Under the pieces are notes generated by a model. That model saw only the letters and a list, made by a program, of their open reading frames with translations. It made no database searches and was not told where the DNA came from. Below are positions 1-8,210 of a DNA stretch of 64,000 bases, one piece after another. The position numbers and the translations under genes are program-made. The first letter of the stretch is position 1, and each line of letters starts with the position of its first letter. Source of the DNA: a virus; IMG/VR virus record IMGVR_UViG_3300036760_001538, positions 1 to 64,000 of that record; one strand, written 5' to 3'.

Positions 1-189
1 ATGTCGAACCCACTGGACCCCGAGGTGATGTCCCCGGCTGAGCGGCTTGAGGAGGCGGCCTCCCTGCTGGCCAGGGGCATCCTTCGCCGCCGACTGAGGA
101 CGGCGGACGGGAGAAAGAAACCTCTTGATGTTCTTCGGGAAGCGAGGGATGAATGTGTCGAACCCCAGTCGGAAGGGAGAGACACGTGA
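1..189 (+). CDS. Small protein of the recombinase cassette
   Basis: A 62-residue reading frame opens with ATG at the first base, so the true start could lie outside the window. The sequence is short, charged and probably helical, with no domain I can name. Its stop codon overlaps the GTG start of the DUF2924 gene (GTGA), which points to translational coupling with that gene and the serine recombinase. Function unknown; it is best described as the leading member of the integration cassette. Confidence 0.55.
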   Translation: MSNPLDPEVMSPAERLEEAASLLARGILRRRLRTADGRKKPLDVLREARDECVEPQSEGRDT

Positions 190-656
190 GTGACAGCACG
201 CTGAGGCAGATCGCTCAACTGAACAAGCTGAGCTTCTCGGAATTGCAGGCCCGGTGGCGCTCACTTCTCGGCACCGAGCCGCCCGCCTATCATCGGCGCT
301 TCCTCGTGAAGCGACTCGCCTACCGCATCCAGGAGCTGGCCTACGGGGGGTTGTCCGAGACCACCCGCGCCCAGATGGCTGGCATCTTGCAGGACGCCGG
401 TCTGGACGAGCAGGCCTCCATCCCAGGTAGAGGCCGGACACAGAAGCGGCCTAATGACCTGCCCTTGGCGGGGACGCGCCTGGTGCGAGAGTGGAATGGC
501 AGGCGCTACGAAGTCACCGTCGCCTCCGGCGGATTTGTCTTCGAGGGACGCCGCTACCGGTCGCTGACCGCCATCACCAAGGCCATCACTGGCACCCACT
601 GGAACGGCCGCGCCTTTTTCGGCCTGCGTAACGGCACGCCCAAGGAGCGGGAGTGA
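186..656 (+). CDS. DUF2924 family protein, recombinase-associated
   Basis: This encodes 156 residues. I chose GTG 186 because it overlaps the upstream stop and follows a purine-rich stretch; an in-frame ATG at 153 lies inside the previous gene. The N-terminal half matches the DUF2924 pattern (QIAQLNKLSFSELQARW, then RRFLVKRLAYRIQELAYGG). The C-terminal half is a small beta-rich module with GTRLVREW, GRRYEV, FVFEGRRYRSLT, ITG and AFFG. DUF2924 proteins are commonly encoded next to phage serine recombinases, as here, where the recombinase starts at the stop codon. Their biochemical role is unknown; a recombination accessory or DNA-binding role is inference. The C-terminal module reappears in the minor head protein at 34905-36971. 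Confidence 0.85.
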   Translation: MSDSTLRQIAQLNKLSFSELQARWRSLLGTEPPAYHRRFLVKRLAYRIQELAYGGLSETTRAQMAGILQDAGLDEQASIPGRGRTQKRPNDLPLAGTRLVREWNGRRYEVTVASGGFVFEGRRYRSLTAITKAITGTHWNGRAFFGLRNGTPKERE

Positions 657-2224
657 TGAAGCGTCATCGGGAGAGTGAGAAAACGGAACTCCGGCGCATC
701 CGCTGCGGCGTCTACACTCGCAAGAGCACCGAGGAGAACCTGGACAACGACTTCAACAGCCTGGACGCGCAACGGGAGGCGGCCGAAGCTTACATCACCA
801 GCCAACGGCATGAGGGATGGGTGGCGCTTCCCACCCGGTATGACGACGGGGGGTTCTCCGGAAGCAACATGGAGCGGCCGGGGTTACAGCGCCTGCTCGA
901 AGACCTGGGAGCCGGGCGCATCGACTGCGTGGTCGTCTACAAGGTGGATCGGCTCTCTCGCTCGCTGCTCGACTTCGCCAGGATCATCGAGATCTTCGAC
1001 CGGCGAGAAGTCTCCTTCGTTTCAGTGACCCAACAGTTCAACACCACCACCTCGATGGGCAGGCTGACCCTCAACATCCTGCTTTCGTTCGCCCAGTTCG
1101 AGCGCGAGATCATTGCGGAGCGCATCCGAGACAAGGTGGCCTCGGCGCGGCGCAAGGGCAAGTACATGGGAGGGATGCCTGCGCTCGGTTACGATGTGGA
1201 CAGGGCGAATCGCAGGCTGGTGGTCAACCCGACCGAGGCCGAACTCGTCCAGCGAGTGTTCCGCCGGTTCGTGCAGATCGGCTCGACCACCGAACTGGCA
1301 AAGGAGTTGAATGCTCAGGGCTTTACCACCAAGACCTGGACGACGCAGAAAGGTCGAGCCCGCCCGGGCAGCCCCTGGAACAAGGACCACATCTACCACC
1401 TGCTCAACAACCCTCTCTACATCGGCGAGGTCAGTTACAAGGGGCAGCGTTATCCGGGTGAGCAGGAGGGCATCATCAGCCGGGAACTGTGGGATCGGGC
1501 GCACGCGATCCTGGCGAGCAACCACCGCGTCCGAGCCAACCGCAGCAGGGCCGCCACGCCGGCCTTGCTGCGCGGCATTATCCGGTGCGCGCACTGTGGG
1601 AGCGCGATGGGGCCGACCTTCACCAAGCGCCGTGGCAAGTTCTACCGCTACTACCTTTGCGTCCATGCTTCCAAGAACGGCTACGGCTCCTGTCCCGTCC
1701 GCACAGTTCCGGCGGCCGACATCGAGCAGGCGGTGGTGGGGCAACTACGAGCTATCTTCGGCTCTCCTGAGATGGTGGCGGCCACTGTGCGCTCTGCGCG
1801 ACAGCAGGCCGAAGAGCGGATCGAGCAACTGGCCCAGGAGCGCGACAGCGCCGAGGTGAAACTGGGCGAGCTCAAGCAGGAGGCGCTTCGCCTGGTAGCC
1901 GCGCGGGAGAGCGATGATGCACCCACCTTCATCTCCAGTCAACTGCGGACGCTGAACGCTCAGATCGAGGAACGGGAACAGGCGCTCGAACGTATCACCT
2001 GTGACCGAGAGGCTTTGGGCGGCAGCCGCATCACCGAGCAGGAGGTCATTGAAGGCCTGACCTCTCTCGACTCGGTGTGGGAGGAGCTATACCCTGGTGA
2101 ACAGGAGCGCATCGTGCAGCTGCTGGTGAGTCGGGTGGATGTCGGCACTGATGGTCTGGAACTCCAACTGAGAGCCGATGGCATGGAGAGTCTCGTTCTC
2201 GAACTGCGTGACCGCGATGAGTGA
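656..2224 (+). CDS. Large serine recombinase (phage integrase)
   Basis: This 522-residue site-specific recombinase should integrate and excise the phage by attP x attB exchange through a 5'-phosphoserine intermediate. The catalytic domain begins at about residue 16 with VYTRKS (nucleophile Ser24) and contains DRLSRS and the helix-E region LSFAQFEREIIAERIRDK. A recombinase domain follows (about 180-290), then a zinc ribbon with RCAHCG and later paired cysteines (about 310-370), then a coiled coil (about 395-460) typical of large serine integrases. Start is ATG 656 overlapping the previous stop; GTG 653 is possible. The attP core should lie close to this gene but cannot be recognised without the host junction. 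Confidence 0.95.
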   Translation: MKRHRESEKTELRRIRCGVYTRKSTEENLDNDFNSLDAQREAAEAYITSQRHEGWVALPTRYDDGGFSGSNMERPGLQRLLEDLGAGRIDCVVVYKVDRLSRSLLDFARIIEIFDRREVSFVSVTQQFNTTTSMGRLTLNILLSFAQFEREIIAERIRDKVASARRKGKYMGGMPALGYDVDRANRRLVVNPTEAELVQRVFRRFVQIGSTTELAKELNAQGFTTKTWTTQKGRARPGSPWNKDHIYHLLNNPLYIGEVSYKGQRYPGEQEGIISRELWDRAHAILASNHRVRANRSRAATPALLRGIIRCAHCGSAMGPTFTKRRGKFYRYYLCVHASKNGYGSCPVRTVPAADIEQAVVGQLRAIFGSPEMVAATVRSARQQAEERIEQLAQERDSAEVKLGELKQEALRLVAARESDDAPTFISSQLRTLNAQIEEREQALERITCDREALGGSRITEQEVIEGLTSLDSVWEELYPGEQERIVQLLVSRVDVGTDGLELQLRADGMESLVLELRDRDE

Positions 2225-2236
2225 GGAAGTGCTCGC

Positions 2237-2656
2237 GTGAACAAGCCTGATCGTCCGACCCTCACGACAGATGGTGGGTGCCTGCGCGTGCGCGTGCCGA
2301 TGACCTTCAAGCGGCGAGGCGGGCGCAAGGAGATCGTCGTGTCGGAAGGCCTCGATACCGCGCGTTCGCCGGCACCTAGGTCGGGCGATCATCTCATCCT
2401 CGCCATCGCTCGCGCACATCGCTGGAAGGAACTGCTGGAGATCGGTCGCTACGCCGACATAACGGAGCTGGCGCAGACGATGGGAGTGAACGCCTCGTAC
2501 GTCGGCCGCCTGCTCAACCTGACGCTTCTCGCTCCCGATATCATCGAGACCATTCTGCTGGGACGAGATCCCGGCGGCCTGTCACTGGAGAGGCTGTATC
2601 GGCTGCCCCTCGCCTGGGAAGAGCAGAGACGGGCGCTGGGGTTCCCGGGAACGTAG
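2237..2656 (+). CDS. Small HTH protein downstream of the recombinase
   Basis: A 139-residue protein with a GTG start preceded by GAGGAAGT. Residues about 73-110 (ITELAQTMGVNASYVGRLL) form a convincing helix-turn-helix of the kind found in ParB/KorB-like and phage regulatory proteins; the N-terminal part is basic (MTFKRRGGRKEI). It lies 12 bp after the recombinase and completes a four-gene integration cassette. Likely DNA-binding and possibly a directionality or control factor for the recombinase, but that role is inferred from position only. Confidence 0.7.
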   Translation: MNKPDRPTLTTDGGCLRVRVPMTFKRRGGRKEIVVSEGLDTARSPAPRSGDHLILAIARAHRWKELLEIGRYADITELAQTMGVNASYVGRLLNLTLLAPDIIETILLGRDPGGLSLERLYRLPLAWEEQRRALGFPGT

Positions 2657-3036
2657 CGCGCCCACGCTCGGCCAAACGGCGCGTTGCCCGTGTCGAGGGC
2701 AGGGATGATACCTACCCCGACCTCTGTTGGGGCACACAGGGGCTTCAGGCGCGGATTCTGGGGCAACGTTGGGGCTGGCGCCTAGTGGTGCGTCCCAGGA
2801 GTGCCTTTACAATACACGGCCTTGGACGAGATCCGCTCGCACGAGGCCGCACCAGCGCCCTTCCACGCGGGCGCCGTGGCAAACTGTAAAGGTTCTTCAG
2901 GGACGGTGCACTAGCCCTCGGGGGCTGCCTACTGGAGGCCGGCCGAAAGCCGACCGGCACTGCCTGCGGAACGGCACTCCCCTGGACGGAGACCGGGGCA
3001 AGAGCGCAGGAGGACGCTGGCTGGGAAAAATGACTC
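2657..3036. other. Non-coding stretch after the integration cassette
   Basis: The 496 bp between the small HTH gene and the repressor contain no supportable gene. One frame is open through much of it but lacks codon logic and a ribosome binding site. Several GC-rich inverted segments occur (for example around 2938-2962) without a T tract. A large serine integrase often lies beside its attP site, so this is one place to look for the attachment core. The consensus promoter of the repressor starts at 3037. Confidence 0.5.
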
Positions 3037-3065
3037 TTGACAGGCAGTCTGGCGTGAAGTATAAT
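3037..3065 (+). promoter_or_regulatory. Consensus sigma70 promoter of the repressor operon
   Basis: TTGACA at 3037-3042 and TATAAT at 3060-3065 are separated by exactly 17 bases, a perfect consensus promoter. It lies about 85 bp upstream of the repressor start and runs straight into an operator-like palindrome, consistent with autoregulation. Confidence 0.9.
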
Positions 3066-3078
3066 GTAAACAGGTTAC
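3066..3078. promoter_or_regulatory. Repressor operator O1 (near-palindrome)
   Basis: GTAAAC-A-GGTTAC directly abuts the -10 box of the repressor promoter. It matches the perfect palindrome at 4288-4300 with the same 6-1-6 geometry and a single arm mismatch. Two like sites flanking the repressor/protease pair strongly suggest operators for the XRE repressor. Confidence 0.7.
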
Positions 3079-3152
3079 AGAGGCAGCCCCCCGCTGTGGG
3101 GAGCGCCACCATAGGCCGGCCCAGCCGCGGCCGACGAGAATGGAGGAGCAGA

Positions 3153-3530
3153 ATGGCTGGTAATCCGGAGTTCGGAAAGAGAATAAGGGAGCTGCGGGAG
3201 GCGAAGAAGCGAACCGACCCGGCTTTCTCACTGCGGCGGTTCGCCCAGGCGCTCAAGATGAGTGCGACCTTCATCAGCAAGATGGAGACGGGGCAGTTTG
3301 ACCCTCCGCGCGCCGAGAACATCAAGAGAATGGCCGAGCTGCTGGGAGCGGACCCTTACGAGTTGCTCCATTTGGCGAAGAAGGCTGACCCGGAGCTGGT
3401 CGAGATGGTCAAGGAGCAGCCGAAGGAGATGGCTGACTTCCTGCGCACGGCTCGCGAGCAGGACGTCACAGCCGAGCAGCTGGCACAGTTCACTCGCTCG
3501 CTTCGTTCCCGGAAGAGGCAAACGCCGTGA
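3153..3530 (+). CDS. XRE-family phage repressor
   Basis: 125 residues starting at ATG 3153, eight bases after a GGAGG ribosome binding site; upstream in-frame codons are ignored because they precede the promoter. An XRE/Cro-type HTH occupies about residues 8-65 (FSLRRFAQALKMSATFISKMETG, with the usual SKxExG end of the recognition segment). The C-terminal tail is helical and charged. It overlaps the downstream HExxH metalloprotease gene, the arrangement of ImmR/ImmA-type switches in which the protease cleaves the repressor after damage. It probably represses its own promoter and the rightward early operon through the two 13-bp operators. Confidence 0.88.
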   Translation: MAGNPEFGKRIRELREAKKRTDPAFSLRRFAQALKMSATFISKMETGQFDPPRAENIKRMAELLGADPYELLHLAKKADPELVEMVKEQPKEMADFLRTAREQDVTAEQLAQFTRSLRSRKRQTP

Positions 3531-4264
3531 CCCGATACCCGATAGGCGGCAGGAGAAGGGTACCATTCGTGAGGCCAGTTGAGATCGAGTCGGCGGCACA
3601 GAGGCTGCTGACAGCCTATGCCGAGAGGTTCAAGGTCGCCCTTGCTCCTCCCATCCCGGTAGACGAGATCCTGGAATCCCACCTCGAACTTGACCTGCGC
3701 TTCGACAATCTGCCGCGGCTTCTCACCGAGCCAAGGGCTCTGGGCGCTACCTGGGTCGTGCAACGGAGAGTGAGAATTGACGAATCTCTCGACCCGTCTG
3801 TGTACCCCGCGATGGAGGGGCGCTACCGGTTCACGCTGAGCCACGAGGTGGGCCACTGGGAACTGCACCGTCACCTCTACCTGGGCCTCAAGGACCAGGG
3901 CCTGCTCTTCGGTGGCCTGGAGCAGCCCTCCGTAATCTGCCGGGCGGGCGAGAGGTTTGACCCGCAGGAGTGGCAGGCTAACCAGTTTGCTGGCTATCTG
4001 CTGATGCCTCGTGACATGGTCATTCATGCCTGGCAGGCGCGACGCGGCGACCTCGAGCCTTACGTTGCTGCTGATGAGATGGCAGATCTCTCGGTTCGCT
4101 GGTCCTTGGGCGAGAACGAGACCCCAACTGTCGAGATTGCCCGAGACCTGGCCCGGGAGTTCACCGTCTCTGGCCAGGCTATGCAAATCCGGTTGATCGG
4201 GATGGGACTGATTGTCACCAGCAAGGCCCAGCCGAGTCTGTTCCACGGGGAGAACACCAGGTAG
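3527..4264 (+). CDS. ImmA/IrrE-type zinc metalloprotease
   Basis: 245 residues if the GTG at 3527 (overlapping the repressor stop) is used; an in-frame GTG at 3569 with GGAGAAGG upstream is an alternative. The zinc-binding helix HEVGH is at residues 106-110 within FTLSHEVGHWELH, followed by the downstream metal-ligand helix EWQANQFAGYLLMP that is typical of the family (PF06114). Members act as anti-repressor proteases that cleave the partner XRE repressor to induce excision and lytic growth. Close overlap with the repressor gene supports this role. No signal peptide is visible, so it is cytoplasmic. Confidence 0.9.
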   Translation: MTRYPIGGRRRVPFVRPVEIESAAQRLLTAYAERFKVALAPPIPVDEILESHLELDLRFDNLPRLLTEPRALGATWVVQRRVRIDESLDPSVYPAMEGRYRFTLSHEVGHWELHRHLYLGLKDQGLLFGGLEQPSVICRAGERFDPQEWQANQFAGYLLMPRDMVIHAWQARRGDLEPYVAADEMADLSVRWSLGENETPTVEIARDLAREFTVSGQAMQIRLIGMGLIVTSKAQPSLFHGENTR

Positions 4265-4287
4265 TGCTCTCTTTTTTTGCCCCTACC

Positions 4288-4306
4288 GTAAACGGTTTAC
4301 TTGACA
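4288..4306 (+). promoter_or_regulatory. Operator O2 and early rightward promoter -35
   Basis: The perfect 13-bp palindrome GTAAACGGTTTAC (4288-4300) is followed immediately by TTGACA (4301-4306), a consensus -35. No good -10 is visible 16-18 bases further on (CGGATG region), so the promoter may be weak or activator-dependent. Binding of the repressor at O2 would occlude the -35. This is the probable start of the early lytic operon. Confidence 0.6.
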
Positions 4307-4394
4307 GATAACAGAGTGCTACGCGGATGAACTGCATAAGGCTACATCGGGCGAGTGCCCGTGACGCAAATTCCATAGAAACGGAGGTAACTGC

Positions 4395-4763
4395 ATGTCC
4401 AGCCCCCCAGTTGTTCGTGTCCGGACCGCCACAACGGAGCAAGTAAGGAAGGCCTGCCTTCCGCCCGCTTGTCAGCGACTAGTGGAGTTGATGCAGGAGA
4501 TCCACTTCGGTCGCATCGAGCGGCTGCTGATCCGTGATCATCAGCCCCAGTGGCGGCCGGCGCCTCGCGTCCTTCGTGATGTCGCTTTGGGCAAGGGAAG
4601 CCGCCCCCGCCGGCGAGGAGCGCGGGGCGACTTCCAGCTGAAGGGCACCGTCCGAGATCTGTTCCGCCATCTCGACAGGCTGTCGGATGGCACCATGATC
4701 AGCCTGATCATCCAGGACGGGCTCCCCGTTCGCCTCATCATCGAGGAACCGATCGAGGCCTGA
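4395..4763 (+). CDS. Conserved-looking hypothetical protein
   Basis: 122 residues, ATG 4395 after a strong ACGGAGGT ribosome binding site. The centre reads LVELMQEIHFGRIERLLIRD, followed by a basic low-complexity patch (GSRPRRRGARG) and a C-terminal beta-rich segment (MISLIIQDGLPVRLIIEEPIE). I do not recognise a named domain. First gene after the second operator, so probably an early gene under repressor control. Confidence 0.65.
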   Translation: MSSPPVVRVRTATTEQVRKACLPPACQRLVELMQEIHFGRIERLLIRDHQPQWRPAPRVLRDVALGKGSRPRRRGARGDFQLKGTVRDLFRHLDRLSDGTMISLIIQDGLPVRLIIEEPIEA

Positions 4764-4936
4764 TCCGGCCTCAACTCTACAACCGAATACCACACCAGAC
4801 ATCGACTGGCCGGACGACGGAGGTCGCTGTGGGTGCCGCCATTCTGGCGTGCCTGCGGCGACCTCTGTTCGTGTAGCCGTCTTCCCCAGTTGGCGGACAC
4901 CCACTCGCCCTCCTCGGCGGCCGCAAGGAGGACGAG

Positions 4937-5536
4937 ATGGGTTCCGATCCCAGCCGCACGGAGCTCGACGCTTATGCCGTTCAGCTCATCAAGCACAGGG
5001 CCCGACAGTTGGTTGGCCGGGCCGGTTATACCAAGGACGAACGAGAGGATATTGAGCAGGACTTGAAGCTCGACCTGCTGCGCAGACTCCGCAAGTTTGA
5101 CCCGTCCCGCGCGTCACGCAACACCTTCATCGCGCGGGTCGTTGAACACGGCGTCGCCCGGCTCATCGAGCGCCAAGAAGCCCCGATGCGCGACGTCCGC
5201 CGCTGCACGGCTTCCCTGAACGACCGGATAGAGGGCGAGGAAGGCGAGCACGTGGAGCGCGGCGACCTGGTTGACCAGGATACCTACCTGGAGAGCATCG
5301 GGCAGCCCACTATGCCCCTGGCCGATCGGGTCGCGCTGCGGGTGGACCTGGAGCGAGTGCTCGCGACGCTGACACCTGAGATGCGCGACCTGTGGGAGCG
5401 GCGCGCGGAAGGGCAGACCATCACCGAGATATCCCGCGAGACTGGCATTCCTCGCGGGACGCTCTATGACCGCATGAAGGAGCTGAGACGGCTGGCCGAA
5501 GACGCCGGATTGCGGGAGTACATGGAGCCCTCATGA
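4937..5536 (+). CDS. Sigma-70-like factor, phage-encoded
   Basis: 199 residues, ATG 4937 preceded by AAGGAGG. The N-terminal half resembles sigma region 2 (DEREDIEQDLKLDLLRRL, then FDPSRASRNTFIARVVEHGVARLIER). The C-terminal half is a region-4-type HTH (LTPEMRDLWERRAEGQT, ITEISRETGIPRGTLYDRMKEL). Size and layout fit an ECF-like sigma factor or close relative. It should direct host RNA polymerase to phage promoters. A bipartite element just 8 bp downstream of its stop recurs twice more ahead of later operons, which makes it the likely target. Being a transcriptional regulator of another type, with only the region-4 HTH active, is the main alternative. Confidence 0.8.
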   Translation: MGSDPSRTELDAYAVQLIKHRARQLVGRAGYTKDEREDIEQDLKLDLLRRLRKFDPSRASRNTFIARVVEHGVARLIERQEAPMRDVRRCTASLNDRIEGEEGEHVERGDLVDQDTYLESIGQPTMPLADRVALRVDLERVLATLTPEMRDLWERRAEGQTITEISRETGIPRGTLYDRMKELRRLAEDAGLREYMEPS

Positions 5537-5543
5537 CCTGGCC

Positions 5544-5574
5544 CGACACTTTCACGGCGGCTCCGGTAAGTAAC
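5544..5574 (+). promoter_or_regulatory. Phage promoter-like element, copy 1
   Basis: CGACACTT (5544-5551) and CTCCGGTAAGTAAC (5561-5574) start 17 bases apart. The same two blocks at identical spacing recur at 14463-14493 and 15352-15382. The blocks resemble -35 and -10 boxes of a non-standard promoter, and this copy lies directly after the sigma-like gene and ahead of the 5622-14172 operon. Confidence 0.7.
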
Positions 5575-5621
5575 ACCTGGAGGCCCAGCCGCAGGCCCCG
5601 ACCTGTGCCTGGGAGGCCAAC

Positions 5622-5933
5622 GTGAACCGAGACATCTACCGATATCGTTTCAACGAGAATGTCCCACTGCGGGAAGCCGAGGAGTCGCTGCTACTGGCAG
5701 TCCTCGCGGTGGAGAGCCTTTACGGCCGCTCCCCGGTTCGCCTCGACGCAGCCTTCTGCCTTGACCGGGAGAAGCGCTCCTGCGTGGTGGACGCGGGAAG
5801 CGAGGTGGGGCGAGCGATCGCCCGTATCTTCACCGGCTTCCTCACCCGCCAGTTCGGCGAGGAGGCGTTCCGCGTTGAGCGGGCCGGGCCTGGAGCGCCG
5901 GAGCCAACGTCCTCGGTGGGGGTGCGCGCGTGA
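5622..5933 (+). CDS. Hypothetical phage protein of the recombination operon
   Basis: 103 residues from GTG 5622, with GGGAGG eight bases upstream. Sequence features: YRYRFNENVPLREAEESLLLAVLAVESLYG, then RLDAAFCLDREKRSCVVDA and FTGFLTRQFGEEAFRVER, suggesting a compact alpha/beta protein. It resembles small proteins I have seen next to phage PD-(D/E)XK nucleases, but I know no function. Stop overlaps the nuclease start (GTGA). Confidence 0.7.
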   Translation: MNRDIYRYRFNENVPLREAEESLLLAVLAVESLYGRSPVRLDAAFCLDREKRSCVVDAGSEVGRAIARIFTGFLTRQFGEEAFRVERAGPGAPEPTSSVGVRA

Positions 5934-6865
5934 CGCCTCGCATGGCCACCACCTATTCCCTGTGGAGCTTGTTCCGCAACTGCCGGAAGGCATGCTACTG
6001 GCGCTATATCCGAGAACTTGCGCCGATCAGGCGTGATCCTCGTCTCGGCTTCGGGACGCTCATCCACGAGTGCCTGGAGCGATGGCACCGTGACCGTGAC
6101 CTCACGGCAGTTCTGGGACACCTTGACCGAAGACTCCCCAACCGGAACCAGGATGATGAGCAGTGCCGGGACTGGCGCCTGGCCACCGCTATGATGGCTG
6201 GCTACGCCAACCGCTACCCGGTCGAGGAATTCGAGGTTCTCGCCCTTGAGCACACCTTCGGAGGGGAGATCGTCAACCCGGCCACTCGTGCACGGTCTCG
6301 CAGCTTCGTGCTCGCTGGCAAGGTGGACGGCCTGGTGCGCATCGGGGACGAGCACTACGTGCTGGAGCATAAGACCGCCTCCAGTCTCGACGGCGGTTAC
6401 CTGGAGCGGCTCTGGACCGACTTCCAGATCACCCTCTACGCCTACTACCTGGAGCAGGCGCTCAGCATTCGCATCACCGGCGTGTTCTACAACCTGCTGC
6501 TCAAGGCGCGGCTGAAGCAGCGCCGCACGGAGAGCGATACCGAGTTCGAGGGGCGCCTGGCAGCCAAGTACGCTCAGCCGGCCATGTTCCACCGGGAGAT
6601 GCTCTACCTCTCCCGCGACCAGTTCACCGTGCTGCGCGCCGAGCTGTGGGAGCTGACCCAGGCCTTCCTCGACGCCAGGCGACGGGACACCTGGTACCAG
6701 AACACCGCCTTCTGCTTTCACCACTACCGGCCGTGTCCTTACTTCGCTCTCTGCCGTTCCGGCGACAGCCCAAACGTGATTGACAACTTCTACCAGCACG
6801 TCTCCCCGCACGAAGAGCTGCGGGAACAGCCGGGTGCTTCCGCAAGCGAGGCCCCCGCATTCTGA
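5930..6865 (+). CDS. PD-(D/E)XK exonuclease, RecB/Cas4-like
   Basis: 311 residues from GTG 5930. The nuclease core is visible as GKVDGLVRIGDEHYVLEHKTAS, with Asp133 and Glu146-His-Lys148 forming the D...(D/E)xK signature. FGTLIHECLERW near residues 41-52 matches the helix preceding the core in RecB-like nucleases, and QITLYAYYLEQ matches the trailing QxxxY motif. Cysteines at residues 18 and 21 and three near the C terminus (CFHHYRPCPYFALC) suggest an Fe-S cluster as in Cas4/AddB. Next to a Sak4-like ATPase and DUF669 protein it probably resects DNA ends for phage recombination. Confidence 0.88.
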   Translation: MTPRMATTYSLWSLFRNCRKACYWRYIRELAPIRRDPRLGFGTLIHECLERWHRDRDLTAVLGHLDRRLPNRNQDDEQCRDWRLATAMMAGYANRYPVEEFEVLALEHTFGGEIVNPATRARSRSFVLAGKVDGLVRIGDEHYVLEHKTASSLDGGYLERLWTDFQITLYAYYLEQALSIRITGVFYNLLLKARLKQRRTESDTEFEGRLAAKYAQPAMFHREMLYLSRDQFTVLRAELWELTQAFLDARRRDTWYQNTAFCFHHYRPCPYFALCRSGDSPNVIDNFYQHVSPHEELREQPGASASEAPAF

Positions 6866-6884
6866 CCGAGGGAGGAGAACCACC

Positions 6885-7676
6885 ATGCTGCCAACCGAGA
6901 AGAGTCCACCCAAGCGGGATCTCGCCGACCTGACCGTGTTGGTCTACGGGCCAAGCAAGATCGGGAAGAGCACCTGGTGCTCGCAGGCTGAGGGCGCGGT
7001 GTTCCTGGCGACCGAGGCAGGCCTGAACAACCTGGAGGTGTTCCAGGTTCCGATCACCACCTGGGAGGAGTTCCTGGTCGCCTGTCGCGAGGTGGCGGAG
7101 GGAAAGCACCCCTTCAAGACGGTCGTCATCGATACCGTCGATAACGCCTACCGCATGTGCGTGGATCACGTCTGCGCGAAGTTCAAGATCCAGCACGAAA
7201 GCGATCTCGGCTTTGGCAAGGCCTACGCCGTGATCAACAACGAGTTTCACCGGGTATTGAACAAGCTCTCTCTGCTGCCTTACGGGCTGTTCCTGGTCTC
7301 CCACTCCCAGGAGCGAGAGATCGAGACTCGCACCGGCAAGCACACCCGGATCGTCCCCACGCTGCCGGACAGGGTGCGACAGATCGTGCTGGGCATGGCC
7401 GATGTCATCCTGTACTGCGACTTCGAGATCACGACTGGACCGGACGGCGGCACGACCACCCGCCGGGTGATGCGCACCAAGCCGCATGTCAACTACGAGG
7501 CCGGCGACCGCACCGGACGGCTGCCGGAAGTGATTGACCTGGACTTCGGCAAGTTCCTCGAGGCGTTCAAGCAGGACACATCCGCCCGAGCTGCGGAGCA
7601 GCCTGACAAACCCACTACCCCGTCCAAACCGGCCGCAGAGAGTCCGCGGCCGAAGCCCGCCTCGGCGGGCAGATAA
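6885..7676 (+). CDS. Sak4/RecA-like phage recombinase ATPase
   Basis: 263 residues, ATG 6885 after GGAGGAG. The Walker A motif GPSKIGKST is at residues 22-30 and Walker B TVVIDT at 79-84; a RecA-like motif FLVSHSQE follows. The last 40 residues are Pro/Lys/Ala-rich and disordered, as in proteins that contact an SSB. This is the AAA_24 / Sak4 group of small single-strand annealing or strand-exchange ATPases. Its neighbours (exonuclease upstream, DUF669 protein downstream) give a complete phage recombination set. Confidence 0.85.
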   Translation: MLPTEKSPPKRDLADLTVLVYGPSKIGKSTWCSQAEGAVFLATEAGLNNLEVFQVPITTWEEFLVACREVAEGKHPFKTVVIDTVDNAYRMCVDHVCAKFKIQHESDLGFGKAYAVINNEFHRVLNKLSLLPYGLFLVSHSQEREIETRTGKHTRIVPTLPDRVRQIVLGMADVILYCDFEITTGPDGGTTTRRVMRTKPHVNYEAGDRTGRLPEVIDLDFGKFLEAFKQDTSARAAEQPDKPTTPSKPAAESPRPKPASAGR

Positions 7677-7699
7677 TCCACTCACAAGGAGAGTGAAAG

Positions 7700-8209
7700 A
7701 TGAGCACCTATGAACCCGATGCCGCAACCCATCCAGCAAGCTCAGGGCAGGCCCACGATGCCGACATTGACCTGGCGCAGTTCGATGACGACTTCGCCGA
7801 GGCCCCCATCGAGGAGCGCGACTTCGAACCGCTCCCCGATGGCAAGTACCAGGTCGCGGTCGAGAAGGTCGAGCTGACCCGTGCCCAGACCTCCGGCAAT
7901 CCCATGTTGAAATGGACTTTGCGCGTGCTCGGCCCCCAGCACAAGGGCCGGCTGCTCTGGCGCAACAGCGTGATGGCCAGCCGCGAGAACCTCAAGTGGT
8001 TGAAGACCGACCTGCACACCTGCGGGCTCGACCTGGAGAAGCTGTCCGACCTGCCGGCCAACCTGGAGAGACTGCTGGATGTTCGGCTTGAGATCACGAA
8101 GCGCACGAAGGACGAGAACGAGAACGTCTACTTCAACCGGCGCATCGTGACCGAGGACGCGGGCCAGGGATACGACGCGGCCGCCCAGGACGCCCTGAAC
8201 CCGTTCTAG
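7700..8209 (+). CDS. DUF669 family protein, probable ssDNA-binding
   Basis: 169 residues, ATG 7700 after AAGGAGAG. The core reads PLPDGKYQVAVEKVELTRAQTSGNPMLKWTLRVLGPQHKGRLLW, then LKWLKTDLHTCGLDLEKLSDLP, which is the DUF669 pattern. Members are phage recombination accessories that likely bind single-stranded DNA. The N-terminal acidic stretch (DIDLAQFDDDFAEAPIEE) contains, in frame, a copy of a short repeat found elsewhere in the window (7737-7752). Same operon as the Sak4-like ATPase. Confidence 0.85.
   Translation: MSTYEPDAATHPASSGQAHDADIDLAQFDDDFAEAPIEERDFEPLPDGKYQVAVEKVELTRAQTSGNPMLKWTLRVLGPQHKGRLLWRNSVMASRENLKWLKTDLHTCGLDLEKLSDLPANLERLLDVRLEITKRTKDENENVYFNRRIVTEDAGQGYDAAAQDALNPF
7737..7752 (+). 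repeat. REP-like short repeat within coding sequence, copy 1
   Basis: CAAGCTCAGGGCAGGC matches copies at 8221-8241 and 25141-25164. Here it is translated as PASSGQA near the N terminus of the DUF669 protein, a likely disordered spot that tolerates insertion. Confidence 0.55.
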
Positions 8210-8210
8210 C

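Noticed and set aside
2727-3152. Upstream extension of the repressor frame
   Set aside because: It lies upstream of and across a consensus promoter and lacks a ribosome binding site; ATG 3153 has GGAGG.
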